Assembly (NCBI RefSeq): GCF_025860405.1
Contig: NZ_CP063785.1
Location: forward strand, 8,867,390-8,931,389
DNA: 64,000 bases
From: Tolypothrix sp. PCC 7712
Lineage (GTDB): Bacteria > Cyanobacteriota > Cyanobacteriia > Cyanobacteriales > Nostocaceae
Direction: 5' to 3'
The notes under the pieces are model-generated. The model saw only the letters and a list, made by a program, of their open reading frames with translations. It was not told the DNA's origin and ran no database searches. Shown here one piece after another: positions 18,238 to 27,471 of the stretch. The position numbers and the translations under genes were made by a program. Position 1 is the first letter of the stretch, and each line of letters opens with the position of its first letter.

Positions 18238-19995
18238 GTGCTGTATTTAGCAGAAGTACAAAAGCAAAAAGGCGGCTTACTTAGTGGTAGTGCCAAAACT
18301 GAATTGAAACTGCTGGCTTGTCAGCGAACCGACCAGATTTGGAGTACTGTGTCGGAAGAAGTGATTGCGGCAGAGGAAGCAAGTAAATTAAATGATGGTG
18401 CATTAGTACTAGTAGAAGTGAATCCCAACCGCCAAGTGCAACGGATTCAAGAAGCTGGACGGCCACTGGTTAATATATTGCAGAATTTTTCTCGGCAGTT
18501 AGAAAAATTTAAACTCAAGGAAGACGAGATCGATCAGTGGAAACAATCACTGACATTTCAGGCGCAAGAATTAAATCGCCGTGAATTGGACATGGAAGTC
18601 CGTATGGAGCAGTTGCAACAAATGGAGGATGAGTTTCAACGACTGGAGGCGCAAAAGCAGGAATTTGAAGCCTCCCGTCAAGAAATTGAAAAGTTGCAAC
18701 AACAAATTGAACGCGATCGCACAGAATTAGCTGGTGCTTGGGAGCATCTCCGAGGTGAGCAGCGTCGGCTGGAAGAATTTCAAGCAGATGCCACACAGAG
18801 TAAGGTTTTAGACGAAGAGCAAAGTCGAGTATTAAGTGAGTTACTCGATCGCTTGTCTAGTCGTGTAGCTCCGACAGAGACAGTCAGGGAACACCTGAAT
18901 TTTGCTTTTGAATTAGTCGAAAAGCAGCAAGCTACTCTCAATGAACACTGGCAAAACCTAGAGCAGCAAAAAACTGTAGCGACTCAACAGCAACAAGAAG
19001 TAGATAGCTTGGCCCAAACCTTGAGCGATCGCCAAAATGGTGTGCAAGAAGCACAAGATTCGATACAGCAACAAACAGCAGAATTAAAAGTTAACAGCGC
19101 AATTCTGACAAGCAAGCAAGAATACGCGCAAATTTTGAAAGCACAATTGCAAAGCCAAGAAAATTTATATCAGCAGATTCAGTCCTTGGCTGCAAGTTCT
19201 AGCGATATGATTCTTTGCGAAGTAGATGTCAAAGCTTTAGAGAATATGCCTTTAGAAGAACTGCAAAGATTAGTGCAAGATTTGCAGGAGAAATTTGATA
19301 TTGATTCTAGCTTTGTCCACGATCAGGAACAAGAACTGGAATATAAAGAAAAAGCTATAGAAGATTTGCAAAATAAGATTCACCAGGCATCCGATCAAGA
19401 CGTAATCAACTTGGAAATGGAACTAGCAGATGAAAAAGACCTCTACCAAATGCTCAATGAAAGTTTGGTAGGGCAACGTCGTAATTTGCTACAACGCCAG
19501 AATTTACTCAAGCAACACAAAACTGTACTCTTACAAAAGCAAGGACAGACAGTTGTTAATGAACCAGAAGCAGCCAAAATTGATTTAGGGCCAATTCTAT
19601 TGCAAACTGAAAACCTGCGACAAATACAAGCTCAAGATTTGCAAAACTTGGAACGTGAGATTGAGCAGATGCATTCTGGTATTGAGCTAACCCAAGGGAT
19701 GATTGATAATCAAAGCCATAACTTGGAACAGCAGCAGCAAGAATTGAAAGCAATGGAGGAAAACTTACTCAAATTGAGAACTGCAACTAGTGAATGCTGG
19801 GGTAGGGTGAATCTTTATCAAGAAACACTACAACCAATTCAGGATAGTCTTGACGATTTACGACAGAAGTTGCAAGCAATGATGGAAGCTTTGTCTCAAA
19901 TTCAAGAAACGGGCGATTATCAACTGCAAGCTATTGCCCAAATGCGCCATACTCTTCTGGATTTACTTTCTCAGCCAGAATTACTAGCATCCTGA
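18238..19995 (+). CDS. hmpF: Coiled-coil motility regulator HmpF
   Basis: A 585-residue protein starting MLYLAEVQKQK, the conserved start of HmpF. Residues 1-90 form a small ordered domain; from about 95 to 560 the protein is almost continuous Gln/Glu-rich coiled coil. In Nostoc punctiforme HmpF localises to the leading cell poles and is needed for type IV pilus extension. The gene is divergent from hmpA-E, as in that organism. It starts with GTG, and AGGA lies about 9 nt upstream. A bidirectional hairpin terminator follows. Confidence 0.92.
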   Translation: MLYLAEVQKQKGGLLSGSAKTELKLLACQRTDQIWSTVSEEVIAAEEASKLNDGALVLVEVNPNRQVQRIQEAGRPLVNILQNFSRQLEKFKLKEDEIDQWKQSLTFQAQELNRRELDMEVRMEQLQQMEDEFQRLEAQKQEFEASRQEIEKLQQQIERDRTELAGAWEHLRGEQRRLEEFQADATQSKVLDEEQSRVLSELLDRLSSRVAPTETVREHLNFAFELVEKQQATLNEHWQNLEQQKTVATQQQQEVDSLAQTLSDRQNGVQEAQDSIQQQTAELKVNSAILTSKQEYAQILKAQLQSQENLYQQIQSLAASSSDMILCEVDVKALENMPLEELQRLVQDLQEKFDIDSSFVHDQEQELEYKEKAIEDLQNKIHQASDQDVINLEMELADEKDLYQMLNESLVGQRRNLLQRQNLLKQHKTVLLQKQGQTVVNEPEAAKIDLGPILLQTENLRQIQAQDLQNLEREIEQMHSGIELTQGMIDNQSHNLEQQQQELKAMEENLLKLRTATSECWGRVNLYQETLQPIQDSLDDLRQKLQAMMEALSQIQETGDYQLQAIAQMRHTLLDLLSQPELLAS

Positions 19996-20024
19996 AAGGG
20001 ATAAAGTATGAAGTATCAAGAATA

Positions 20025-20056
20025 AAAAACTCCAACCACAAAGGGATGGAGTTTTT
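20025..20056. terminator. Bidirectional terminator between hmpF and tilS
   Basis: A 10-bp stem AAAAACTCCA / TGGAGTTTTT encloses a 12-nt loop. Both strands end in a T run, so it can stop both convergent genes. Confidence 0.85.
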
Positions 20057-20078
20057 GGGCATATGAGAGGAATTATAT

Positions 20079-21068
20079 TCAGCCTTCATTGTTGATATCT
20101 ATCCAATCACCTGCGACTTGAGCGATCGCACCTCCCGGAAATGGATCGGTTTGGGAACGATTGGGTGCTGTAATTAAAGCAGTTAATTTTTCAATATGTT
20201 CAAAACTCGGAGCATCAGGAAGTATTTGCTGTAAGACTTGACGCATGACTCGACGCTGCAACGCTACTGGTGCTGTCTGCAACACCCGACGATTGAGCCG
20301 TAGGGGAAAATTATCTAGATTCTCTGCTGTTAGCGCTTCAGCTTTCAACTTTTGGGCGGCTGTTTCTAAATATTCCACTTCTGCTTGCAACAGTTCTGCA
20401 GTTTGGGCTAAAGCTGATTCGACTTTGGGATTGAAGTGCGCTTGTAAATAAGGTAGCAACTCATTGCGGATGCGATTGCGGGTGTATTTTAAATCTTGAT
20501 TTGTGGAATCTTCCCAGACTGGGAGATGGAAATCATCACAAAATTGTTTGGTTTGTGTACGAGTAATTTCTAAGAGTGGGCGTACTAAAGTAATCTCTAG
20601 AGTTAAGGGACGTTGCCAAATTAAGGCTTGTAAACCATCTGCCCCCGTACCGCGCATTAAATTATAGAGAAGAGTTTCTGCGCGATCGCTGGCTGTATGT
20701 CCTGTGACAATATAGTGGTAATTATGCTCCTGGGCGATCGCACTTAAAGCCTGATATCGCCAATCGCGGGCAGCAGCTTCACTAGTTAAAGGCTCTTTTG
20801 CCGTTTCTAAATAAAATAATGTTTCCCAGTTTTTTGCTAGCTGTTCTACATGAAGGGCATTAGCTTGGGAGTCAGCACGCCAGCGATGATCGCAATGAGC
20901 AATACCTAAATGCCATCCCCATTTTGATTGTAAATCTAATAGTAATTTTATTAAGCATAAAGAATCTTGCCCGCCGGAAACTGCGATTAATAGGCGTTGA
21001 TTGCGCTGAAATAGATGGCGCATTCGGATAGTTCGATGAATTTTTGCATGAAGGGGAGTCCATACCAT
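20079..21068 (-). CDS. tilS: tRNA(Ile)-lysidine synthetase TilS
   Basis: A 329-residue PP-loop ATPase. The ATP-binding SGGQDS motif is at residues 31-36, followed by HCDHRWR and the conserved YTRNRIRNELLPYL segment that defines TilS. It attaches lysine to C34 of the CAU-anticodon isoleucine tRNA so that AUA codons are read. The length matches the shorter cyanobacterial form, which lacks the C-terminal extension of the E. coli enzyme. It converges on hmpF across a shared terminator. Confidence 0.95.
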   Translation of the reverse strand: MVWTPLHAKIHRTIRMRHLFQRNQRLLIAVSGGQDSLCLIKLLLDLQSKWGWHLGIAHCDHRWRADSQANALHVEQLAKNWETLFYLETAKEPLTSEAAARDWRYQALSAIAQEHNYHYIVTGHTASDRAETLLYNLMRGTGADGLQALIWQRPLTLEITLVRPLLEITRTQTKQFCDDFHLPVWEDSTNQDLKYTRNRIRNELLPYLQAHFNPKVESALAQTAELLQAEVEYLETAAQKLKAEALTAENLDNFPLRLNRRVLQTAPVALQRRVMRQVLQQILPDAPSFEHIEKLTALITAPNRSQTDPFPGGAIAQVAGDWIDINNEG

Positions 21069-21204
21069 TGTGAATTTTGCACGCCAAATGAACGCAGGAC
21101 ATTATATATTTTTTCTACATCATTCTGGGGTTCCCTAACCATCAAAACCAAAAAGCTGCGTCAATATATTTGGCGCAGCTTTTAATTTAGTATTTATTAA
21201 AAAC

Positions 21205-21555
21205 CTAAAAAGTCGGGCTATGTTGCTCGTCCCAACACTTATTATCATGCCAACTCCTGTCAGTATATTGGCATTCTGAGGGATTATCAATCCAAGGAAT
21301 AGATGTCTCGTGCGCTGAGGTGTTTTGCGAGGTAAATAATGATGAGACTGAAGAGTATGTGGATGAAGAGGACAAGAAACGGAAAGTTGCAAAACTAGCA
21401 ATTGGTAGAATTATGAGACCTGCGACGCAAAATATAGTGTTGTTTAAAGTCCAAGTTTTTTTGCCGTTTCTTTGCTGAATATTTTTTTTGGTTTGTTTGG
21501 AATTTAATAACACGCTCTCAATCCTTAAAATATAAACTTGCTGGTATAGATTCAT
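21205..21555 (-). CDS. Small single-pass membrane protein, function unknown
   Basis: A 116-residue protein. A basic N-terminus (KQTKKNIQQRNGKK) precedes one membrane segment (about 39-62, NTIFCVAGLIILPIASFATF). A Ser/Thr-rich stretch follows, then a C-terminal tail with two cysteines (PSECQYTDRSWHDNKCWDEQH), which could form a disulfide outside the membrane. AAAGG precedes the ATG. A second frame on the same strand (21135-21401) overlaps it but has no recognisable domain. I do not recognise a named family. Confidence 0.6.
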   Translation of the reverse strand: MNLYQQVYILRIESVLLNSKQTKKNIQQRNGKKTWTLNNTIFCVAGLIILPIASFATFRFLSSSSTYSSVSSLFTSQNTSAHETSIPWIDNPSECQYTDRSWHDNKCWDEQHSPTF

Positions 21556-22140
21556 CGCCTTTCAAATTCATTCTATAGACGGATGTTGAAATCAACCATG
21601 AGGATATTACGGTTTTTGATTTTTTTGGTTGTAGATAGTTAGTAGGATTAACTAAAAAATATGCCTAGATAAATTAAGTTTTTCTGCCTAAAATATTTAA
21701 AATTTATATATGTATTTAATAAATATTTCATATATTTGGATATTGATTAACATCGGTCAAAATTGTTTGAACTTAGATGATTAGTACAGGCTTCCCGCCT
21801 TGATAAGAGAGGGATTTGATGAAATGGGTGAGCCATGATCAGCCAGATTTAGATGTAAATTTAAATCAAATCTAAATATTAAAAATAACCTTCTAATAGC
21901 TAATTTTCTGTGAAATAGCAATTTTTAAAATTAAATTTTCTACAGGTTGCTGACATCTCACTTCCGTGAAAATTACTAAGGTATTTTTACTGATATGGGG
22001 TGGATAACTTGGGTATGATATTTAGGATCTCAATAATTCAATAACTGCAAAGATGCTGAGGTCACAGAGGAATCCCAGATGTACCCATAGCGTTTTTAGG
22101 TGTACACAAAGCATTGTTTCAGGCTAGGCCAAGTTTCACT
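21556..22140. other. Intergenic stretch, no recognised feature
   Basis: About 585 bp of AT-rich sequence without a plausible gene, tRNA or strong hairpin. It lies upstream of the small membrane-protein gene on the minus strand and so should contain its promoter. Confidence 0.4.
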
Positions 22141-22164
22141 AAAAAAACCTCCCACAGGGGGAGG
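22141..22164 (-). terminator. Intrinsic terminator of the repeat-domain membrane protein gene
   Basis: Read on the minus strand, CCTCCC (22164-22159) pairs with GGGAGG (22153-22148) around a 5-nt loop, followed at once by seven T residues. It lies 33 bp past the stop codon. Confidence 0.88.
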
Positions 22165-22196
22165 CTCATACAGGAAAGCGGAGACAATTTGTCAAA

Positions 22197-25100
22197 CTAC
22201 AGCCGAACGACAGCGATCGCGCCTCCTAATGCGGAGAAAATAGCAGAGACAACTGCTGTCGCAAATAACCACCAAGCTGCTGAAGCTGCGGCTTTGCGGG
22301 TTTCTTCGGCTTGGCGCTGTGCTTGATGCTTGACTTGTTCGAGGCGGCGTTGGGCTTCTTGCTGTAAGCGTTCTGCTCGTTGTAAAACTGTGTTGCGCGC
22401 CCCTTCAATTTGGTCGATAATCCGGTTGGCATCTTCTTCGGAGATATCCTCACGGGAACTGATGAGCGCTACTAGGGTATCGCGGTTAAAGGAAGATAGG
22501 CGATCGCGTAAAGCGTCAAATCCAGCTTGGGGATCGTCAAATAATTGGCGCACATCGCGCTTAATACTATCGTAGTTGAGTTCGGGGCGCTCCAAGGAGT
22601 TGAGGTAGTTGCGGATGCGGGCAAATACGCCATCAATCACATCTTGGATACGGCGTTGAATACCCCGTACTTGTTCTACAAATTGTTCTTGCAACGAGAC
22701 GATATTATCTGCAATTTTCGCTGCTTCTTCATCGGAAATATCTTCGCGGATTTTCAGCAGGGCGATAATTGTGGAACGGTCAAAATGCGCCAGGCGATCG
22801 CTAAAGGTTTCAATCCCCACCCGTGGATCATGCAGTAACAGTTGTAAGTCGCGCTTGATACCTTCGGGGTTAAGTTCTTCTTTACCAGTCTGCCGTAAAT
22901 ACTCTTCTAAATAAGCTTGGAAGGTTTCTACTCTTTGCTGGGTTCTGCTAGCCAGGCGACGCGGCGCACGCACAAAATCGCGAATCGAATGTTGTACGGA
23001 ATCAATGACTTCATTGACTTGCTGTTCGCTCAAGTCTTGACGCTGACTAAGTAATTTTACCAGGGTGTCTCTATCTAACTGAGACAAGCGCCTGCGGAGT
23101 GCTAAGGCTCCTTCTTTGGGGTTTTCAAACAGTCTATTTAAATCGCGTTGAATACCTTCGGGATTGAGTTCGCTTTTGCCGGTATTACGCAAGTAATCAG
23201 CGATGGTGGTGCTAACAGAGTCATATTGCTCTTTAGCTTTATCTGCTACCGCCTGGGGTGCGTGGCGGATACTATGCCAAGACTGTTCGACAGTATCAAT
23301 GATTTGATTTGCTTGGTCTTGGCTAATATCTTGGCGCTGACTCAACAGTTGTACCAAGGTATCGCGGTCAAAACGAGATAAACGTGCCTGAATTGCAGCC
23401 ACACCCGCTTGCGGATCTTCCAGCAATCTTTTGAGATCGGCTCGAATTGCATCGGGGTTGAGTTCGCCTTTGCCGGTATTACGCAGATATGATTCTAAAT
23501 TCAGCCACAGGGTTTCTGCTTGATATTTTGCCTGATCTGCCAGATTTTTAGATTCGATTAACACGCGATCGCGTTGTTTTTCTAAATCCTCGAGAATTGC
23601 GTCTAGTTCGTATGGCTGAATGTCGTTGCGTTGATACAGAATTTGCTGCATTTGTTGGCGATCAATTGCCGCTAACCGCCGGGAGAGGGTTTCATAATCG
23701 GCATCTGGATCAGACAATAGAGGTCTAAAATCCCGTTCAATGCCTTCAGAAGTTAAATCAGACTTACTAGTAACGAGGAGGTAGCTGGAGACTCGACGCT
23801 GCAAATCTTCTACTATCTCTCTTTCTTCTGCAGCCGTTACAGTTATTAATACTTCTCGGCGGACAGCTTCTAATTGATCTGCAATCCGTTGAATTTGTCC
23901 TTGAGTAAGTAGTCCCCGCTGTTGCAAGATGTTGACGAAATCGTTGCGGGAAAGGCGATCTAATTCTCGCCGTACTACTCCAGGATCAGCGGCTGGATCG
24001 TGGATGACATCGCGGAATTCTTGGGCGATTCTTTCGCGGCTGAGTTGCCAAGCAAAGGTATTGGAAAGGTAATTTTCTACATCAGCCCGAATGGGACTAT
24101 AGGGTTGGGAAGCTGCAGGTAAACCTAACTTATCGGCTTGTTCGCTGATTTTGTCTTTAGCGGTGGATAGGGATTCCCAAATTTTTTCTACATCTAAATC
24201 TGATAAGTCTGTTCTGCCCAAAACAATACCCGTCAAAGCCGAAAGTCCTTGCTGGAGTGTGTTCTGGATTGGCCCAGGGGTGGCTTTTTGGTCAGCTACT
24301 TTAGCGTCACGAGTTTCTGCAATTAATCTTTCTAATTTGGCATTGAGTTCATCTGTTTTGGTTTGCCCTGGTGGTAAGGATTTCAGATAATCAACTAACT
24401 CCCCGAGGCGGTCTTGGGCTGGTGCTTGCTGACTAACTACCTGCTGCCAGATTTTATATAATGTGTCAGCGATGCGTTTGACATCGCGTTTAGATAAGTC
24501 TGTGCGACTGCTGACTAAATCAATAAACTTTTGACGGTCGATGTTGCGGAGGTCAGGACTACCTGCGATCGCTTGAAATTGGGGGTCTTTGAGTAAGTTT
24601 TCAAACTCGCTGCGGATTTTGCCTAGATCCAACTCTGGCGGACGCAACCTGTCTAAGTAATCCTCTACATTTTCTCGAATGCTTGTGGGGTCGATCCCGC
24701 TTCCTAGTTCGCGGCGCATGGCGGCGGCGGCGGCTTCGGCTGTGGCTACAACTTGGTTATTGACAGCTTTGGCACCCAGTGCAGCTGTCGCTGTTCCCAT
24801 AATTGCTTGAAAGCCAGAGGTTGCTGTGTTGACTACTGAACCAATTAAGGAACCGACGGTGGTAGAACTCACCCACATCAGTAATAAGAAGTAAGCACCC
24901 CAAATTACTAACCCCAGAATTGCGCCCAGGGCTGGATCTAAAACCAGGAGACTGAGTTTAACTGCTAAGTAACTAGCAATTAAAAGGGCCACTGTCACCG
25001 TGACTAAAGTCCAAATCCCTACAGCGGTACCAATTTTGCGAATTGTGCCGCCAAAACTTCCTGCTTCATTATCGGAATCTGAGTCAGATGAATGTCCCAG

Positions 25101-25316
25101 GTAGGAAATCCCAGCAGCCAGGGAGAGGTTTGTTAATACTAGTTGAAAAGCAAAGGCTAGAATTACACCGGAGATTAAAGCAATAAAAAAGCGCGGCCCA
25201 GAAGTGAGAACCGATGCTTGTGCTGGTGAAATGTCTGAAGTGGGGTTGACTGGAATCTGTGCCAACCTAAAAAGCGACTGGTAGAGTCCCAGGATAATTT
25301 CTGTACTTTGAAACAT
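22197..25316 (-). CDS. Large membrane protein with seven copies of a helical repeat
   Basis: A 1,039-residue protein. I start at 25316 (MFQSTEIILG), where AAAGGAAA lies just upstream; a frame open to 25487 adds 57 residues with no support. Hydrophobic segments lie at about 42-70, 98-118 and 120-150. From about 217 to 1005 there are seven repeats of 75-110 residues. The core reads YLRNTGK-ELNPEGI-RDL, then RLS-DRDTLV-LLSQRQD-S, then an Ala/Gln-rich helix. A last membrane segment lies at about 1010-1035. The repeats face one side of the membrane and probably make a long helical scaffold. I do not recognise a named family. A terminator follows directly. Confidence 0.8.
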   Translation of the reverse strand: MFQSTEIILGLYQSLFRLAQIPVNPTSDISPAQASVLTSGPRFFIALISGVILAFAFQLVLTNLSLAAGISYLGHSSDSDSDNEAGSFGGTIRKIGTAVGIWTLVTVTVALLIASYLAVKLSLLVLDPALGAILGLVIWGAYFLLLMWVSSTTVGSLIGSVVNTATSGFQAIMGTATAALGAKAVNNQVVATAEAAAAAMRRELGSGIDPTSIRENVEDYLDRLRPPELDLGKIRSEFENLLKDPQFQAIAGSPDLRNIDRQKFIDLVSSRTDLSKRDVKRIADTLYKIWQQVVSQQAPAQDRLGELVDYLKSLPPGQTKTDELNAKLERLIAETRDAKVADQKATPGPIQNTLQQGLSALTGIVLGRTDLSDLDVEKIWESLSTAKDKISEQADKLGLPAASQPYSPIRADVENYLSNTFAWQLSRERIAQEFRDVIHDPAADPGVVRRELDRLSRNDFVNILQQRGLLTQGQIQRIADQLEAVRREVLITVTAAEEREIVEDLQRRVSSYLLVTSKSDLTSEGIERDFRPLLSDPDADYETLSRRLAAIDRQQMQQILYQRNDIQPYELDAILEDLEKQRDRVLIESKNLADQAKYQAETLWLNLESYLRNTGKGELNPDAIRADLKRLLEDPQAGVAAIQARLSRFDRDTLVQLLSQRQDISQDQANQIIDTVEQSWHSIRHAPQAVADKAKEQYDSVSTTIADYLRNTGKSELNPEGIQRDLNRLFENPKEGALALRRRLSQLDRDTLVKLLSQRQDLSEQQVNEVIDSVQHSIRDFVRAPRRLASRTQQRVETFQAYLEEYLRQTGKEELNPEGIKRDLQLLLHDPRVGIETFSDRLAHFDRSTIIALLKIREDISDEEAAKIADNIVSLQEQFVEQVRGIQRRIQDVIDGVFARIRNYLNSLERPELNYDSIKRDVRQLFDDPQAGFDALRDRLSSFNRDTLVALISSREDISEEDANRIIDQIEGARNTVLQRAERLQQEAQRRLEQVKHQAQRQAEETRKAAASAAWWLFATAVVSAIFSALGGAIAVVRL

Positions 25317-25844
25317 TGTATTTCCTTTCTCTAAGCTTAAATTTGGGGAATTTAGAATTACGTTTGCAGAAACTCTGTATTTATGGTGATACCTAACTCT
25401 TGTAAGTCTCAGAATCGTGGAAATTGGGTATGAAGAGCATCTCTCCACAGTTTGAACAACATATCTAGCGCTAGATAGAAATTTCACTAGCCAAAGGGAA
25501 AATCTTCATTAGATAGGTTGCAAAATTCGGATTTATTAGTTGTCAAGGCAGATAAATAGCGATATTCATGCATATTTTTTTATCTGCATTAATTTTGTAG
25601 AGAATTTGTTAATTGATGAGTAACATTTCTCTAGTAAATCTCGCAATATAAACTGATTTATGTTGTCTGCGTTACATTTATTTACAAATAGTTTTTTATC
25701 ACCATCTGCAGGTGGATATCTTAGTTGCGATCGCGTTTTAAGCTTCATCCATAAGAAGTGGCTATTCTTTGTACCTCCAGACAGAAAGCAACTTGTTTGT
25801 AAATCGTTACATTTAAGGTACGAAACAAATTGTTAAGGCAAAAA
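25317..25844. other. Intergenic region between divergent membrane-protein and hli genes
   Basis: About 530 bp. It contains the ribosome-binding site of the leftward gene at its left edge, a perfect HLR1 element (25671-25688), a HIP1-like GCGATCGC near 25725, and the leader of the first hli gene. A 60-residue minus-strand frame here (25566-25748) has no recognisable features. Confidence 0.5.
25671..25688 (+). promoter_or_regulatory. HLR1 element (predicted RpaB binding site) upstream of hli genes
   Basis: The sequence GTTACATTTATTTACAAA fits the HLR1 consensus (G/T)TTACA(T/A)(T/A)NN(G/T)TTACA(T/A)(T/A) at every fixed position. It lies 157 bp before the first hli ATG. A second half-site, GTTACATT, lies near 25807. 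RpaB binding to HLR1 controls high-light genes including hli in other cyanobacteria. Confidence 0.75.
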
Positions 25845-26048
25845 ATGGAAACTCGCTCTTCCACTGATTTACCAACAATTACTAAAGAATATAACGGCAT
25901 AGATCGCAATGCTTTTGTATTCGGCTGGACTCCACAAGCTGAACTCTGGAATGGTCGTTTAGCCGCTATTGGATTTTTAGCTTATTTACTTTGGGATTTG
26001 GCAGGTTATAGCGTGCTACGCGACGTATTACACCTGGTTGGTTACTAA
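25845..26048 (+). CDS. hli: High-light-inducible protein (Hlip/Scp), copy 1
   Basis: A 67-residue one-helix chlorophyll-binding protein. The LHC motif is AELWNGRLAAIGF, with pigment-ligand residues Glu33, Asn36 and Arg38 of ExxNGR. Hlips bind chlorophyll and carotenoid, quench excitation energy and protect photosystem II assembly. I start at ATG 25845 (METRSST), preceded by AAGG, rather than at 25830. It is the first of three tandem copies, with the HLR1 element upstream. Confidence 0.92.
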   Translation: METRSSTDLPTITKEYNGIDRNAFVFGWTPQAELWNGRLAAIGFLAYLLWDLAGYSVLRDVLHLVGY

Positions 26049-26086
26049 AAATTAAATACAAAAAAATGTAATTTGGGAGTAAAAAA

Positions 26087-26290
26087 ATGACAAATCGTTC
26101 TTCTACTGATTTACCACCTGTTGCTACAGAATATAACGGCGTAGATCGTAATGCTTTTCTGTTTGGTTGGACACCACAAGCTGAACTTTGGAATGGTCGT
26201 TTAGCCGCTATTGGTTTCTTGGCTTATTTACTTTGGGATTTAGCAGGTTATAGCGTGCTGCGTGACGTATTACACCTGATTGGTTACTAA
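26087..26290 (+). CDS. hli: High-light-inducible protein (Hlip/Scp), copy 2
   Basis: A 67-residue paralog nearly identical to its neighbours (same ExxNGR at residues 33-38), differing mainly in the first 15 residues (MTNRSST...PPVATEY). GGGAG precedes the ATG. The 38-bp spacer from copy 1 resembles the next spacer, so gene and leader were duplicated together. It is probably co-transcribed with the flanking copies. Confidence 0.92.
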   Translation: MTNRSSTDLPPVATEYNGVDRNAFLFGWTPQAELWNGRLAAIGFLAYLLWDLAGYSVLRDVLHLIGY

Positions 26291-26329
26291 AGATTAAATA
26301 CAAAAAACGCGTAATTTAGGAGTAAAAAA

Positions 26330-26533
26330 ATGGAAACTCGTCCTTCTACTGATTTACCACCTGTTGCTACAGAATATAACGGCGTAGATCGTAATGCTTT
26401 TCTGTTTGGTTGGACACCACAAGCTGAATTGTGGAATGGTCGTTTAGCAGCGATTGGATTTTTGGCTTATTTACTTTGGGATTTAGCAGGTTATAGTGTT
26501 CTGCATGATGTATTACGGATCATTGGCTATTAG
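26330..26533 (+). CDS. hli: High-light-inducible protein (Hlip/Scp), copy 3
   Basis: A 67-residue third copy. The chlorophyll-binding helix is the same; the C-terminus is slightly diverged (SVLHDVLRIIGY in place of SVLRDVLHLIGY). AGGAG precedes the ATG. A strong hairpin terminator follows by 24 bp, closing what looks like a three-gene operon. Confidence 0.92.
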   Translation: METRPSTDLPPVATEYNGVDRNAFLFGWTPQAELWNGRLAAIGFLAYLLWDLAGYSVLHDVLRIIGY

Positions 26534-26557
26534 ATTATAGACAGTTAGTAGAAAATT

Positions 26558-26596
26558 AAAATTCCCGATTTTTATTGCAAAAATCGGGAATTTTTT
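26558..26596. terminator. Strong bidirectional terminator after the hli cluster
   Basis: A stem of about 15 bp (AAATTCCCGATTTTT with AAAAATCGGGAATTT) around the loop ATTGC, followed by T residues on both strands. It separates the hli genes from the convergent membrane-protein gene. Confidence 0.9.
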
Positions 26597-26622
26597 CATA
26601 TTGAAATTGAATTAGCTACAAG

Positions 26623-27330
26623 TTAACGGCCGCCTAAAATTTCTGATATTGCCGATACAATATCAAGATAAAAATTGCCGCCTACTGCGCGAAATAATTC
26701 AAATTTAGAGCCAGGGGAACCAAAAAATGGTCGTAAAAACCAGCCTAACTGTACACCTACAAAACCATACAAGAAAAGCCAAGAACGTAAAATAGTAGTG
26801 CGTGTTTTTTTACCGACCTCATCTTGTTGAGAAAGTAACTGCATCCCTTCATAGAGGAATTTCACACCAAATATACCTGTGATGCCAAAAATTAACACAT
26901 TCAACAGTTTAAAAAATTGGTAAGAATTAGGCGCAGTGATCATAAAAAATAGGGTCACTGGTGCCAAGCTGAATAACAGCACGCTGATTACAGATACAGC
27001 TGTAAGCAAAACCACAAAATGCTGTTGCAGAGTGCTACGGGAACCAAATAAAACATTAAAAAAGAATAGAGTTGGGAAACAAATAATCAGTGTGAGCAGA
27101 TAAAATGCTGGGAGTTTGATAGCACCAGATAATGCTTGTCCCCAACTATGAGATGCACCGATAATTGCACCATAGATGGCGAAACAGATGGAACTGGAAA
27201 CAAAGAGAGCGCTGATTTTACTTTGTAATCTTATTCCCTGGCTAATTTCTTCTAAAAAACCCTGGCGATCGCGTAGTAAACTGATGAGAATGTTAAACTG
27301 TTTATTTTTGTAAGAAGGCTTATCAAGCAT
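26623..27330 (-). CDS. Conserved cyanobacterial polytopic membrane protein, paralog A
   Basis: A 235-residue protein with about five membrane helices. The N-terminal cytoplasmic part contains LLRDRQGFLEEISQGIRLQSK, followed by segments such as ISALFVSSSICFAIYGAIIGA and KLPAFYLLTLIICFPTLFFF. A close paralog lies immediately upstream on the same strand (27472-28188). I recall members of this family carrying the label 'actin-binding WH2 domain-containing protein' in databases; nothing seen here supports that function. Its role is unknown; the link to the hli genes is only positional. Confidence 0.8.
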   Translation of the reverse strand: MLDKPSYKNKQFNILISLLRDRQGFLEEISQGIRLQSKISALFVSSSICFAIYGAIIGASHSWGQALSGAIKLPAFYLLTLIICFPTLFFFNVLFGSRSTLQQHFVVLLTAVSVISVLLFSLAPVTLFFMITAPNSYQFFKLLNVLIFGITGIFGVKFLYEGMQLLSQQDEVGKKTRTTILRSWLFLYGFVGVQLGWFLRPFFGSPGSKFELFRAVGGNFYLDIVSAISEILGGR

Positions 27331-27365
27331 AGTGGTGTAGTAAGTAAATTATGGGTAATTCGTAG

Positions 27366-27395
27366 TTCGTAATTCGTAATTCGTAATTCGTAATT
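27366..27395. repeat. TTCGTAA heptamer tandem repeat
   Basis: About four copies of TTCGTAA between the two paralogous membrane-protein genes. The same motif recurs at 28211-28240, upstream of the second paralog. Confidence 0.85.
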
Positions 27396-27471
27396 GGGAA
27401 CTAATTTGTGGATGTTTTATGAGGCTGCTGAATTGTAGGGAAATTGTAGAATTACAAAATCTATGGCTGTA

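Noticed and set aside
21135..21401. An 88-residue minus-strand frame overlapping the small membrane protein gene
   Set aside because: Competing frame without a membrane segment or ribosome-binding site; the 116-residue frame has both.
25566..25748. A 60-residue minus-strand frame upstream of the hli genes
   Set aside because: It overlaps the HLR1 element and has no recognisable features; more likely a regulatory region.
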